DNA from: DATACN01 sp038215095 | GTDB lineage: Bacteria > Actinomycetota > Thermoleophilia > Solirubrobacterales > Thermoleophilaceae | DNA: 34,620 nt | Direction of reading: 5' to 3' | Assembly: GCA_038215095.1 (NCBI GenBank) | Contig: JBBQRG010000029.1 | Location: 1 to 34,620 of the forward strand | Shown here: positions 14,331 to 22,052 of the stretch, in pieces | Position numbering within the stretch: the stretch's first letter is position 1 | Layout of the letters: each line of letters opens with the position of its first letter | Notes under the pieces: generated by a model | Told to the model about the DNA's origin: nothing | The model's database searches: none | Seen by the model: only the letters and a program-made list of their open reading frames with translations | Position numbers and translations under genes: made by a program

Positions 14331-15628
14331 GGCCTGAGAACCTAGCGACGGTGAGCGCGGACCATTCAGCCCGGGCGCCGCGGGCGCTGATCTTCTCCGC
14401 GGCCATCGGCGAGGGACACGATCTGCCCGCCAGGGTGCTCTCAGCCGAGCTCGAGTCAGAGGCGCCCGGCACGCGGGCACCGATCGTCGACGCCATCGCC
14501 GTGCTGGGCTGGCCCGCGGGCTCGATCCTCATGAACGCGGCGCCGCTGCACTCGCGCCTCGGGAACCTGCTGTTCGACTTCGAGTTCTGGCTGATCGCCG
14601 AGATCAGGGCCGCCCAGCGCTTCGGCGACGCCATCCTGTACGCCGCCGGCGCGCGCCGCGTAATGCGGACGATCGCCGCCTTCGCGCCCGATGTGGTGAT
14701 CTCCACCTACCCGGGCATCACCGAGCTGCTTGGGGAGCTCAAGCGGCGCGGGCGGCTCCAGCTGCCGCTTGTGTCCGCGATCACGGACCTGGCCGCGCTG
14801 CGCTACTGGTCGCACCCCGACGTGGACCTGCACCTTGCCACGCACGCGGAGTCCGTCGAGGAGGTCCGCGGGATCGCGCCGCGCTCGGAGATCGTGCCGG
14901 TGCGCGGCCTGAACCTGCCCGAGTTCGCCCAGCCGCGCGACCGCGCCGAGGCCAGGCACGCGCTGGAGCTGCCCGCGGAGGCGCCGGTCGTGATCGTGTC
15001 GGGCGGCGGCTGGGCCGTGGGCGACCTGGCGGGTGCCATCGAGGCGGCGCTGGAGCTGCCCGACGCCTTCGTGGTGGCGCTGTGCGGCCGCAACGAGGAG
15101 GTCCTCGCGCGGCTCCGGGCACGCTTCGGCTCCCACCCGCGGATGCGCGTGCTCGGCTTCACCGACCACATGAGCGACCTGCTGGCGGCCGCCGACGCAC
15201 TGGTGCACTCCACCGCCGGGCTGACCGTGCTGGAGGCCCACGTGCGCGGCTGCCCGACGATCTCCTACGGCTGGGGGCGCGGGCACATCCGCGCGAACAA
15301 CGAGGCCTTCACGCGCTTCGGCCTGGCCGACGTGGCCGCCCGCAGGCGCGACCTCGGCCCCGCGCTCCAGCGGGCCGTGGCCCAGCGGCAGGAGCCCGAC
15401 GCCTCATTCGCCGCGCTGCCCAGCGCCGCCTCCGTCGTGCTCGAATACCTCGCTCGTCGCGCCCGCCAGGGTGGCGGCTCCCAGGGCCACCACCACGAGC
15501 GAGCCGGCGATCAGCCCTCCGCCGAGGGGCGTGCCGCCCCAGTGCTCACCGGCCACGAGCGGGGCGAGCAGGGTGGGCACGGTCACCTGGAGCACCACGA
15601 TCAGGGGCCCGACGCGGGTGGCGGGTAG
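14324..15628 (+). CDS. MGDG-synthase / GT28-like glycosyltransferase with antisense-overlapping tail
   Basis: This 434-residue protein begins with RALIFSAAIGEGHDLPARVL, the glycine/histidine loop of monogalactosyldiacylglycerol synthase-like and UgtP-type lipid glycosyltransferases. The C-terminal donor site is GFTDHMSDLLAAADALVHST, then TVLEAHVRGCPTISYGWGRG. It probably adds a sugar to a lipid acceptor at the membrane. The catalytic fold ends near EYLARRARQ. The last 50 or so residues are His/Gly-rich (GHHHERAGDQPSAE) and arise where the frame runs antisense to the DMT gene for 225 bp. The start is uncertain: ATG 14324 overlaps the divergent ABC gene by 7 bp, while GTG 14351 would avoid overlap. 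Confidence 0.82.
   Translation: MPRPENLATVSADHSARAPRALIFSAAIGEGHDLPARVLSAELESEAPGTRAPIVDAIAVLGWPAGSILMNAAPLHSRLGNLLFDFEFWLIAEIRAAQRFGDAILYAAGARRVMRTIAAFAPDVVISTYPGITELLGELKRRGRLQLPLVSAITDLAALRYWSHPDVDLHLATHAESVEEVRGIAPRSEIVPVRGLNLPEFAQPRDRAEARHALELPAEAPVVIVSGGGWAVGDLAGAIEAALELPDAFVVALCGRNEEVLARLRARFGSHPRMRVLGFTDHMSDLLAAADALVHSTAGLTVLEAHVRGCPTISYGWGRGHIRANNEAFTRFGLADVAARRRDLGPALQRAVAQRQEPDASFAALPSAASVVLEYLARRARQGGGSQGHHHERAGDQPSAEGRAAPVLTGHERGEQGGHGHLEHHDQGPDAGGG
14339..14344 (-). promoter_or_regulatory. -10 hexamer of ABC exporter operon
   Basis: TAGGTT on the minus strand lies 8 nt before the GTG at 14330 and there is no ribosome-binding site, so the exporter mRNA is probably leaderless. 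The element lies inside the 5' end of the divergent glycosyltransferase frame. Confidence 0.45.
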
Positions 15629-16279
15629 CCGCTGGAGCGCACTGGTCTCGCTGATCAGCCCGACGAGCGCACCCGCCCCGGCCGCGGCCGCCCAGCCCAG
15701 CACCGGCAGCACGTGGCCGCGGTCGAGGGCGTCGGCGGCGAGCTTCGCGGCCAGCGCCGCCAGCACGTCGGCCGCGCCCGCCGACAGCACCAGCGCGGCG
15801 CCGCGCCCGGTCCGCAACAGGTAGGGCGCAGCCGCCACGGCCGCGAGCAGCGCCAGGGTCACGGCCAGCGCGGCGTGGCTGCTCACCGATTGCGAGCGCT
15901 CGGGCGCGGCCAGCGCGATACCCGCGACGCCGGCCACCAGCGCCGCCACCGCCAGCACCTCCCGGCGCCCCACCCGCTCGCGCAGCATGCTGCTGCCGAG
16001 GTACAGCAGCAGCACCAGGCCGAGCGCCAGCACCGGCTGGACCACCGTGAGGGGAGCGAAGGTGAGCGCGGCGATCTGCAGCGCGAAGCCGGCTATGGCC
16101 AGCGCGATCCCGGCCAGCCAGCGGCGCCTCCGCGCCAGTGTCCCCAGCAGCGCCGGCCGCAGCGCCAGCGAGCTGCTGACGCTGCGCGCCTCGAGCGCCT
16201 GGAGCACGTACGAGGTCTCGTAGGCGGCCGCCGCGGCCGTCGCGATTCCGATGCCTACCAGCAGGTTCCCGTCGATCAC
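15404..16279 (-). CDS. DMT-superfamily (EamA/NIPA-like) integral membrane protein
   Basis: The 291-residue protein is almost wholly membrane helices, about nine or ten, in two inverted halves: LVGIGIATAAAAAYETSYVL, LAGIALAIAGFALQIAALTF and VVQPVLALGLVLLLYLGSSM in the first, and GALVGLISETSALQRL and VVLQVTVPTLLAPLVAGEHW in the second. It belongs to the drug/metabolite transporter superfamily; its solute is unknown. The GTG at 16279 has GAGGGG 9 nt upstream. An ATG at 16288 is in frame, but the same ribosome-binding site would abut it. The last 225 bp are antisense to the end of the glycosyltransferase frame. It is divergent from the deacetylase, with 15 bp between them. Confidence 0.87.
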   Translation of the reverse strand: MIDGNLLVGIGIATAAAAAYETSYVLQALEARSVSSSLALRPALLGTLARRRRWLAGIALAIAGFALQIAALTFAPLTVVQPVLALGLVLLLYLGSSMLRERVGRREVLAVAALVAGVAGIALAAPERSQSVSSHAALAVTLALLAAVAAAPYLLRTGRGAALVLSAGAADVLAALAAKLAADALDRGHVLPVLGWAAAAGAGALVGLISETSALQRLPATRVGPLIVVLQVTVPTLLAPLVAGEHWGGTPLGGGLIAGSLVVVALGAATLAGATSEVFEHDGGGAGQRGE

Positions 16280-16294
16280 TGCGAGCATCCCCTC

Positions 16295-16993
16295 ATGCGC
16301 GCCAGCTTGCTCGCCGCCGGAGCGGCCGCGGCCTGGAGCCTGCCGGGGCTCGCCCCTCTCATGCCCGCAGTCTCCCGTGTGCTCGCCATCCCGCGCCGCC
16401 TGGACGACGGCGGCGTGGCGCTGACCTTCGACGACGGCCCCCACGCGGAGGGCACGCCGGCCGTGCTGGAGGTGCTGGCGCACTCCGGGGCGGCGGCCAC
16501 CTTCTTCCTCACCGGCGAGCAGGTTGAGCGGGCCCCCACGCTGGCGGCCGAGATCGCGGCGGAGGGCCACACGATCGCCTTGCACGGCTACCGCCACCGC
16601 AACATGCTGCGCCTCAGCCCGTGGGCCGTGACAGAGGACCTTCGCCGCGGGCAGGATGCGATCGCCTCCGCAACCGGACACACGCCCGCCACCTACCGGC
16701 CGCCCTACGGGATCTTCAGCGCGGGCGGCCTCGCGGCGGTTCGCCTCGCCGGCTTCGAGCCGATCCTGTGGTCGCGCTGGGGGCGCGACTGGTCAGCGCG
16801 TGCCACCCCGGAGTCCATCGCCGCGAAGGTCGCCGGCGAGCTGTCGCCCGGCGACGTGCTGCTGCTGCACGACGCGGACCACTACAGCGCGGCGGGCTCA
16901 TGGCGCAACACGGCCGCAGCGCTGCCGAGGGTGATCGAGGCGCTGCAGGCGCGGGCGCTAGTGCCCGTGCGCCTCCCGCCGGCGACGGGCTAG
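16295..16993 (+). CDS. polysaccharide deacetylase (NodB domain)
   Basis: The product is 232 residues. After a hydrophobic N terminus (LLAAGAAAAWSLPGLAPLM) comes the NodB domain: catalytic base and metal aspartate in TFDDGPH (D46, D47), metal histidines in HTIALHGYRHRNM (H97, H101), RPPYG (residues 135-139), and a C-terminal VLLLHDADHY that supplies the late histidine. Such enzymes remove acetyl groups from cell-wall or exopolysaccharide sugars outside the membrane. The gene starts 15 bp from the divergent DMT gene, so its promoter must lie within that gene. The stop shares CTAG (16990-16993) with the epimerase. Confidence 0.92.
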   Translation: MRASLLAAGAAAAWSLPGLAPLMPAVSRVLAIPRRLDDGGVALTFDDGPHAEGTPAVLEVLAHSGAAATFFLTGEQVERAPTLAAEIAAEGHTIALHGYRHRNMLRLSPWAVTEDLRRGQDAIASATGHTPATYRPPYGIFSAGGLAAVRLAGFEPILWSRWGRDWSARATPESIAAKVAGELSPGDVLLLHDADHYSAAGSWRNTAAALPRVIEALQARALVPVRLPPATG

Positions 16994-18294
16994 GTGCTCT
17001 CCTGCGGCTGCAGCCTGGCGAGCTGGTTGCCCGCCATGCCCACAGCCACTCCGAAAGCGGCTCCGGTCAAGCCGAGCATCACCAGGTCCACGTCGCCCGT
17101 CCCCAGCCGCGTCAGGTCATGTGGCCAGAGCAGCACCACCACGACCGCCGCGAGCGCGGCGAGCCATGGCGCGGCCCGGCCGGCGGCTTCGCCCTCGCCG
17201 GCGGCCGTGAGGTAGATCGTGAGCGCGAGCAGGCTGGTGATCGCCGAGGTGTGCAGGTCAGCGCCGTCGGCGCCCACGCCGTGGATCAGGCCAAGAAAGG
17301 CCAGCACCATGCCGGCCATCACGGAGAGCCTGGCTACCGCAAGCCCCCGCAGCGCCACACGCGCGCGCGCCTTGCGCGCCGTCCCGGGCGCTGGTGCCTC
17401 GAGCTGCTCGCGGTGCCAGCCCACGTACCTGCGCATTCCCTCGGCGAACGGGGTGGCCGCGCGCCAGCCGAGCTCCCGCGCGGCGCGCTCGCCGGACACC
17501 TGGATCGAGCCGAGGTCACCGGTGCGTCCCGGTACCCGCTCCAGCTCGACGGGCGCGACCTCCGCACGCACGGTCTCGGCGATCTGGAGGATCGTGACGT
17601 CCTCGTCGCCCACGAGGTTGTAGACGCGGTTCCCGGCGCACGGCTGCAGGCTTGCGACGACGCCCTGAGCAAGGTCCTCCACGTAGACGAAGCGGCGCGA
17701 CTGGCTGCCGTCGCCGGCCACCGTCAGCGCCTGGCCGTCGAGTGCCTTGCCCACGAACTTGGGCACGACCGCCTCGGGGCGGCAGCGCGGGCCGTACGGG
17801 ATGCCGAAGCGCAGGATCGTGTACTCGAGGCCGTAGAGCTCCTCGTAGGAGCGGCAGTACATCTCGCCCGCGAGCTTCGTGGCCGTGTAGAGGTGGGCGG
17901 GCAGCCCAAGGGGCGTGTCCTCGTCCACCGCGGACTCGCCGGCGTCCGAGTAGACCCAGACCGTGGAGGCGTAGATCACGCGCTTCACGCCGGCCTGCTG
18001 CGCGGCCTCGAGCACGTTCAGGGTGCCGCGGGTATTCGACTCCTCGGCCTCGACCGGCGCCTCGGCCACGCGGTCGGCGTCGGCCATCGCGGCCAGATGC
18101 AGCACGGCGTCACAGCCGGCCATGGCGTCGGTGAGCGCGTCGCGGTCGGTGAGCGCGGCGATCCGCGCCGGCACGTCCGGATGGTGCGGCGACGGCCGCT
18201 GGTCGAAGATCAGCGGCTCGATCCCCTCCGCGATCAGGCAGTCGACCACGTGCGAGCCAATGAAGCCCGCGCCCCCTGTCACGAGCGCCTTCAC
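16990..18294 (-). CDS. NDP-sugar epimerase/dehydratase fused to a C-terminal membrane domain
   Basis: This 434-residue protein has an extended SDR domain (about 1-315): ALVTGGAGFIGSHVV for NAD, YASTVWVYSDAGE, catalytic YTATK, and RFGIPYGPR. The C-terminal 115 residues form about four membrane helices (VMAGMVLAFLGLIHGVG, SAITSLLALTIYLTAAG, WLAALAAVVVVLLW, VMLGLTGAAFGVAVGMAGN). Epimerases of this group normally end after the SDR domain, so the anchor is an added part that would hold the enzyme at the membrane. The GTG at 18294 overlaps the aminotransferase stop as GTGA, so the two act together, probably making a modified sugar for the surface. Sugar and product are not known. Confidence 0.85.
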   Translation of the reverse strand: MKALVTGGAGFIGSHVVDCLIAEGIEPLIFDQRPSPHHPDVPARIAALTDRDALTDAMAGCDAVLHLAAMADADRVAEAPVEAEESNTRGTLNVLEAAQQAGVKRVIYASTVWVYSDAGESAVDEDTPLGLPAHLYTATKLAGEMYCRSYEELYGLEYTILRFGIPYGPRCRPEAVVPKFVGKALDGQALTVAGDGSQSRRFVYVEDLAQGVVASLQPCAGNRVYNLVGDEDVTILQIAETVRAEVAPVELERVPGRTGDLGSIQVSGERAARELGWRAATPFAEGMRRYVGWHREQLEAPAPGTARKARARVALRGLAVARLSVMAGMVLAFLGLIHGVGADGADLHTSAITSLLALTIYLTAAGEGEAAGRAAPWLAALAAVVVVLLWPHDLTRLGTGDVDLVMLGLTGAAFGVAVGMAGNQLARLQPQEST

Positions 18295-19277
18295 GACTCG
18301 GGACGGTAGTAGAGCGGCACGCACCAGTGATTCTCGGCGACCCAGTCGCTGTTCGGCAGCTCGTCGTGGTGGCCAAAGATCCGGTGGCACGGCTGGTCGT
18401 AGACCTTGCCCGTTGAGCGCTCGATCGGGTCGAAGACGATGTACTTGTAGAGCCCGGAGGTCATGCCCTCGGGCAGCTCGAGCCGGGCCGGATGGCTCTC
18501 GTCGAGCTCGCGCGCCGCTTCGTTCTTCCAGCGCACGATCTCGGGCAGCCGCTCGACCTGCACCAGACCCAGCGCGGCGGTGAACTCGCTCATCCGCTGC
18601 CCGAGCCCCTTGACCGCGAAGTCGGGCTTGCCGTAGTTGCGGTACGCGCGGGCGTGCTCCAGCAAATCCGCGTCACGGGACACAAGGATGCCGCCTTCGC
18701 CGGTCGAGATCGTTTTCGTAGCGTAAAGGGAGTAGACGCCAGCGTCGCCGAAGCCCCCCGGCCGGCGCCCGTTCCAGTCCGCGCCGTGGGCGTGCGCGCA
18801 GTCCTCGATCAGGAAGATGCCCTGGTCGCGGCAGAAGGCGGCGATGCGCTCGATGTCGAAGGCGATGTGCCCGCCGATGTGCACGACGAAGGCGGCTCGT
18901 GGCTTGTGTCGCAGCGCCTGCTCCTCGAAGCTCTCGAACGACGCGCACAGGTCGTGGCGGTTGCAGTCCACGAACTCGACCCGCGCGCCCGCGGCCATCG
19001 CCGCCAGCGGCGTGGCGGGGAAGGTGTTCGACGGGCACAGCACCGTCTGCCCGCGCACGCCCGCGTAGTCGAGCGCCGCCAGCGCCGCCCCGCTCCAGCC
19101 CGCGGTTGCGACCGCGCCGATTCCGTTCCAGCGCTCCCAGGCCCCCTCGAAGCGCTCGGTCAGGCGCCCCTCGGTCCACTGCTGGGAGTCGATCACCTCG
19201 TCCCAGAGGCGGTGCAGGGCCTCGCGGTCGCGCGGGTCGAACCCGATGGCGAAACTGGAGGCGTCGAGGACGGGCAT
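18291..19277 (-). CDS. DegT/DnrJ/EryC1-family sugar aminotransferase
   Basis: This 328-residue PLP enzyme has ATAGWSGAALAALDY and CPSNTFPATPLAAM, then FLIEDCAHAHGADWNG (D159 pairs with the PLP nitrogen) and the PLP lysine K188 in YSLYATKTISTGEGG. This family aminates keto sugars or 3-keto/4-keto nucleotide sugars. It ends with an intact C-terminal substrate region (HRIFGHHDELPNSDWV). I chose ATG 19277, since TAGGTT lies 7 nt before it; an ATG at 19283 is only 1 nt after that hexamer. It is coupled to the epimerase by GTGA, so the operon likely makes an amino sugar for a surface glycan. Confidence 0.9.
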   Translation of the reverse strand: MPVLDASSFAIGFDPRDREALHRLWDEVIDSQQWTEGRLTERFEGAWERWNGIGAVATAGWSGAALAALDYAGVRGQTVLCPSNTFPATPLAAMAAGARVEFVDCNRHDLCASFESFEEQALRHKPRAAFVVHIGGHIAFDIERIAAFCRDQGIFLIEDCAHAHGADWNGRRPGGFGDAGVYSLYATKTISTGEGGILVSRDADLLEHARAYRNYGKPDFAVKGLGQRMSEFTAALGLVQVERLPEIVRWKNEAARELDESHPARLELPEGMTSGLYKYIVFDPIERSTGKVYDQPCHRIFGHHDELPNSDWVAENHWCVPLYYRPES

Positions 19278-19284
19278 GTTCATG

Positions 19285-19290
19285 AACCTA
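19285..19290 (-). promoter_or_regulatory. -10 hexamer of aminotransferase-epimerase operon
   Basis: TAGGTT on the minus strand is 7 nt before the ATG at 19277. It decides this start over the ATG at 19283 and makes the operon look leaderless. It lies in the 21-bp gap after the coiled-coil gene. Confidence 0.45.
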
Positions 19291-19298
19291 CTTCAGCC

Positions 19299-19736
19299 TC
19301 AGTCAGCGCGGGACTGACCGGGTAGCCGTCCGGCGATGCGCCCCAGCGGGCGCACCGACTCCTGCAGCGCGTCGACGCTGCCGGACAGCTCGCCCATCGA
19401 CTCGAGCAGGCGCTCGAGCAGCTCGGAGAGGTTGTCGATTCGGCCCTCGAGGTGCTGAAGCGTCTCTGGCACCTGGGAGAGGTGCCGTTGCACCTCCACA
19501 AGCACCGGCATGGCCTCCTCGATCTTCGCCATGCGCGCGTCCATCGGCGCCAGGATGGCGGTGGCGTCGGCGACGTTGCTCATCTCCTTGCCGAGCTTCG
19601 GCAGGGTCTGGGTGTCCTTGGCCACCGAGTCCATGCCATCGGCGATCCGCTCCAGCCGCGCGGTGTGGCCGGACATCTCCTCGGTGTGCTCGGCGATCCG
19701 TGCCAGGCCCAGCAGGCGGTCGATCGGGATGTTCAC
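19299..19736 (-). CDS. coiled-coil protein of unknown function
   Basis: This 145-residue protein is helical and heptad-rich over most of its length (HTARLERIADGMDSVAKDTQ, then ARMAKIEEAMPVLVEVQRHL and HLEGRIDNLSELLERLLESM), with no signal, membrane helix or catalytic motif. I do not recognise a family. It would form a coiled-coil dimer or bundle. The GTG at 19736 is reached through a nine-codon frame that starts in the SDR stop (ATGA at 19759-19762) and ends in its own start (GTGA at 19733-19736), so it is probably translated with the monooxygenase and SDR. A scaffold role for those enzymes is possible but unproven. Confidence 0.75.
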   Translation of the reverse strand: MNIPIDRLLGLARIAEHTEEMSGHTARLERIADGMDSVAKDTQTLPKLGKEMSNVADATAILAPMDARMAKIEEAMPVLVEVQRHLSQVPETLQHLEGRIDNLSELLERLLESMGELSGSVDALQESVRPLGRIAGRLPGQSRAD

Positions 19737-19758
19737 GCGCGGAACCAGGACTGACGGA

Positions 19759-20544
19759 TCATGACAGTCGCTGCATCAGGTCGCCGGCGAGCGCCGAGCT
19801 TCTGAAGCGCCCGCTCCGGGCCGCGCGCCGCATCACGGCGACGATCAGGCGGTCCATCGCTCCGCGCGGGGTGGCGCGAAGCAGGAAGTAGTTCACCGTG
19901 CCGCGGCGCGTCGTCGCGAGGTCGCGCTTGGGCCGGCCCAGCGCGGCGCGGGCCATCAGCTTCGCCACCTCGTCGAGGCTCTCCTCGGGCACGATGCCGT
20001 CGAGCGCGAAGCCGTCCTCCTCCGACGAGGCGTGGATCGGGGTCTTGATGTAGCCCGGGTAGACGGTGGTCACGGTGAGCGCGTCGCCGTGCTCGAGGCG
20101 CAGCACGTCCGAGTAGGCGGTCAGCCCGCGCTTGCTCATGCAGTAGGCGGGCACGAGCGGCAGCGCCAGGTGCGCCAGGCCGGAGGCCACGTTCACCACG
20201 CGGCCGCGCGCCTCGCGCAGCGCGGGCAGGGCGGCGGAGGTCACTCGCCAGGGGCCCACCATGTTCACGTCGAGCAGCGCGAGGGCCTCGGCGTCGGGCG
20301 CCTCCCCGGCACTCTGGGCGTAGCCCAGGCCGGCGTTGTTGATCAGCACGTCGAGGCCGCCGAGGCGCTCGATCGCCTCCGCGACGGCGCGGTCCACCGA
20401 CTCCTGGTCGCGCACGTCGCAGGCGATCAGCCTGTCGGCGGCGTTCAGGTCGAGGCCCTCCACGCGCGCGCCCTGCGAGCGCAGCTCCTCCATCGTGGCC
20501 GCGCCGATGCCGCTGGCGGCGCCGGTGATCAGCACGCGCTTCAT
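19759..20544 (-). CDS. short-chain dehydrogenase/reductase
   Basis: The 261-residue classical SDR has the cofactor motif TGAASGIGAA (residues 7-16), NNAG at 69-72, and catalytic S121, Y134 and K138 (AYCMSK). The basic 30-residue C-terminal end (LIVAVMRRAARSGRFRSSAL) is longer than in the usual 250-residue enzyme. It oxidises or reduces an alcohol/ketone pair with NAD(P). Its ATG overlaps the stop of the Baeyer-Villiger monooxygenase (ATGA at 20541-20544). An SDR making the ketone for the monooxygenase, or handling the released alcohol, is the natural pairing. Confidence 0.93.
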   Translation of the reverse strand: MKRVLITGAASGIGAATMEELRSQGARVEGLDLNAADRLIACDVRDQESVDRAVAEAIERLGGLDVLINNAGLGYAQSAGEAPDAEALALLDVNMVGPWRVTSAALPALREARGRVVNVASGLAHLALPLVPAYCMSKRGLTAYSDVLRLEHGDALTVTTVYPGYIKTPIHASSEEDGFALDGIVPEESLDEVAKLMARAALGRPKRDLATTRRGTVNYFLLRATPRGAMDRLIVAVMRRAARSGRFRSSALAGDLMQRLS

Positions 20545-22016
20545 GCCGACCCCAGGCGGTACTCGGAGGGCTTGAACTCGGCCGCGCGGCGGCGAAACCG
20601 CCAGGTCCAGTCGGGCCAGAGGGTGGAGTTGCGGCCGTTGCGATCCACGTACCAGCTCTTGCAGCCGGTGTTCCACACCGTGCCCTGGAGCTGCTCGTCG
20701 ATGTCCGCGTTGTAGCGGGCGAGCACCTCCTCGCGTACCTCGACGGTGTCGGCGCCGTCCGCGTCCATCGCCTGCAGCGCCTCCATCACGTGCGCCAGCT
20801 GCGACTCGATCATGTAGACCATCGAGCTGTGCCCGAGCCCCGTGTTCGGGCCGAGCAGCAGGAAGAAGTTCGGGTAGCCGGCCACCGTCAGGCCGAGGTG
20901 CGCCCGCGGGCTGCCCTGCCAGACCTCGTCGAGCGTGCGCCCGTCGCGCCCGCGCACCTGCTGTGCCACCGGCATGTCGGTGACCTTGAAGCCCGTGCCG
21001 AGCACGATGGCGTCGACCTCGCGCTCCACGCCGTCCCGGTCGACGATCGAGTTGCGCTTGATCTCCTTGACGCCTGAGGTCACGAGCTCGACGTTGGGCT
21101 TGGAGAGCGCGGGATACCACTTGTTCGACGGCAGGATGCGCTTGCAGCCGATCGTGTAGCCGGGCGTGACCTTCTTCAGAAGCTCGGGGTCGGAAATTGC
21201 GCTTCGCATGTGGCGCTTGGCCATCCGCTCGGCCAGGCGCATCAGCTTGGGGTTCTTGACGAAGCCCAGCACGGCGGTCTCGCGACCGGTGTAGATGCCC
21301 CCGCGCATGAGCCGCTGGGCGAGCTTCGAGCGGCTGTAGAGGCGCCGCTCCCAGTCCTTGATCGGCCGGTTGTTGTGCGGGAAGACCCACGGCGGCGTGC
21401 GCTGGAAGACGTGAAGCTGCTCGACCTCGGGCTGCAGCTCGGGCACGTACTGGATGGCCGAGGCGCCGGTGCCGATCGAGGCCACACGCTTGCCCTTCGG
21501 GTCCCAGTCGTGGTCCCAGCGGGCGGAGTGGAACGTCGGGCCCTCGAACTCCTCGAGTCCGGGCAGCTCGGGGATCACGGGCTCCGCCAGCGGGCCCATG
21601 CCGGCCACCAGCACGCGCGCCCGGAAGGTCCCGTGGTCGGTCTCGACCTCCCAGAGCTTGTCCTGCTCGTTCCAGGCAGACCCCTCGACCGTGTGGCCGA
21701 AACGCACGTGCGGCCGGATGCCGAAGTCGTCGGCCACGCGCTGCAGGTAGGCGCGGATCTCGGGCTGCTTGGAGTAGGTCTCGGTCCAGCGCGGGTTGGG
21801 CGCGAACGAGAACGAGTAGAGGTGCGAGGGCACATCGCAGGCGCAGCCCGGGTAGGTGTTGTAGTGCCAGGTGCCGCCCACGTCGTCGGCGCGCTCGAGC
21901 ACGACGAAGTCGCGCTTGCCCTCCTGCTTGAGCCTGATGGCCATGCCCATGCCGGAGAAGCCGCTGCCCACGATGGCGATGTCGAAGATCTTGTTTTCTT
22001 GGTGTTCGGCGGTCAT
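20541..22016 (-). CDS. type I Baeyer-Villiger flavin monooxygenase
   Basis: This 491-residue flavoprotein has FAD motif IVGSGFSGMG, VVLERADDVGGTWHYNTYPG and a second Rossmann motif SIGTGASAIQ for NADPH. Between them is FEGPTFHSARW (157-167), an exact match to the FxGxxxHxxxW fingerprint of type I Baeyer-Villiger monooxygenases. These insert an oxygen next to a ketone using NADPH and O2. It heads an operon with an SDR and a coiled-coil protein, and faces a TetR regulator across 36 bp that hold dyads, so induction by the ketone substrate is likely. The substrate is not known. Confidence 0.94.
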   Translation of the reverse strand: MTAEHQENKIFDIAIVGSGFSGMGMAIRLKQEGKRDFVVLERADDVGGTWHYNTYPGCACDVPSHLYSFSFAPNPRWTETYSKQPEIRAYLQRVADDFGIRPHVRFGHTVEGSAWNEQDKLWEVETDHGTFRARVLVAGMGPLAEPVIPELPGLEEFEGPTFHSARWDHDWDPKGKRVASIGTGASAIQYVPELQPEVEQLHVFQRTPPWVFPHNNRPIKDWERRLYSRSKLAQRLMRGGIYTGRETAVLGFVKNPKLMRLAERMAKRHMRSAISDPELLKKVTPGYTIGCKRILPSNKWYPALSKPNVELVTSGVKEIKRNSIVDRDGVEREVDAIVLGTGFKVTDMPVAQQVRGRDGRTLDEVWQGSPRAHLGLTVAGYPNFFLLLGPNTGLGHSSMVYMIESQLAHVMEALQAMDADGADTVEVREEVLARYNADIDEQLQGTVWNTGCKSWYVDRNGRNSTLWPDWTWRFRRRAAEFKPSEYRLGSA

Positions 22017-22019
22017 TGC

Positions 22020-22041
22020 AACTTACGTACCCGTAACTTAC
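22020..22041. promoter_or_regulatory. dyad-rich operator between monooxygenase and TetR genes
   Basis: The 36-bp divergent gap holds TTACG-TACC-CGTAA (22023-22036, perfect 5-bp arms) and the overlapping dyad GTAA-C-TTAC (22033-22041). The heptamer AACTTAC also repeats 15 bp apart (22020-22026 and 22035-22041). This much symmetry in so short a gap, beside a TetR gene, marks a likely TetR operator covering both promoters. Confidence 0.6.
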
Positions 22042-22052
22042 AGCAATGTAAC

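Noticed and set aside
16621..18309. Plus-strand frame of 562 codons over the epimerase
   Set aside because: Shadow of the epimerase and part of the deacetylase; no family motif, and the composition is shadow-like.
21210..22052. Plus-strand N-terminal extension of the TetR frame
   Set aside because: It is antisense to the Baeyer-Villiger monooxygenase. The TetR fold begins after 22053.
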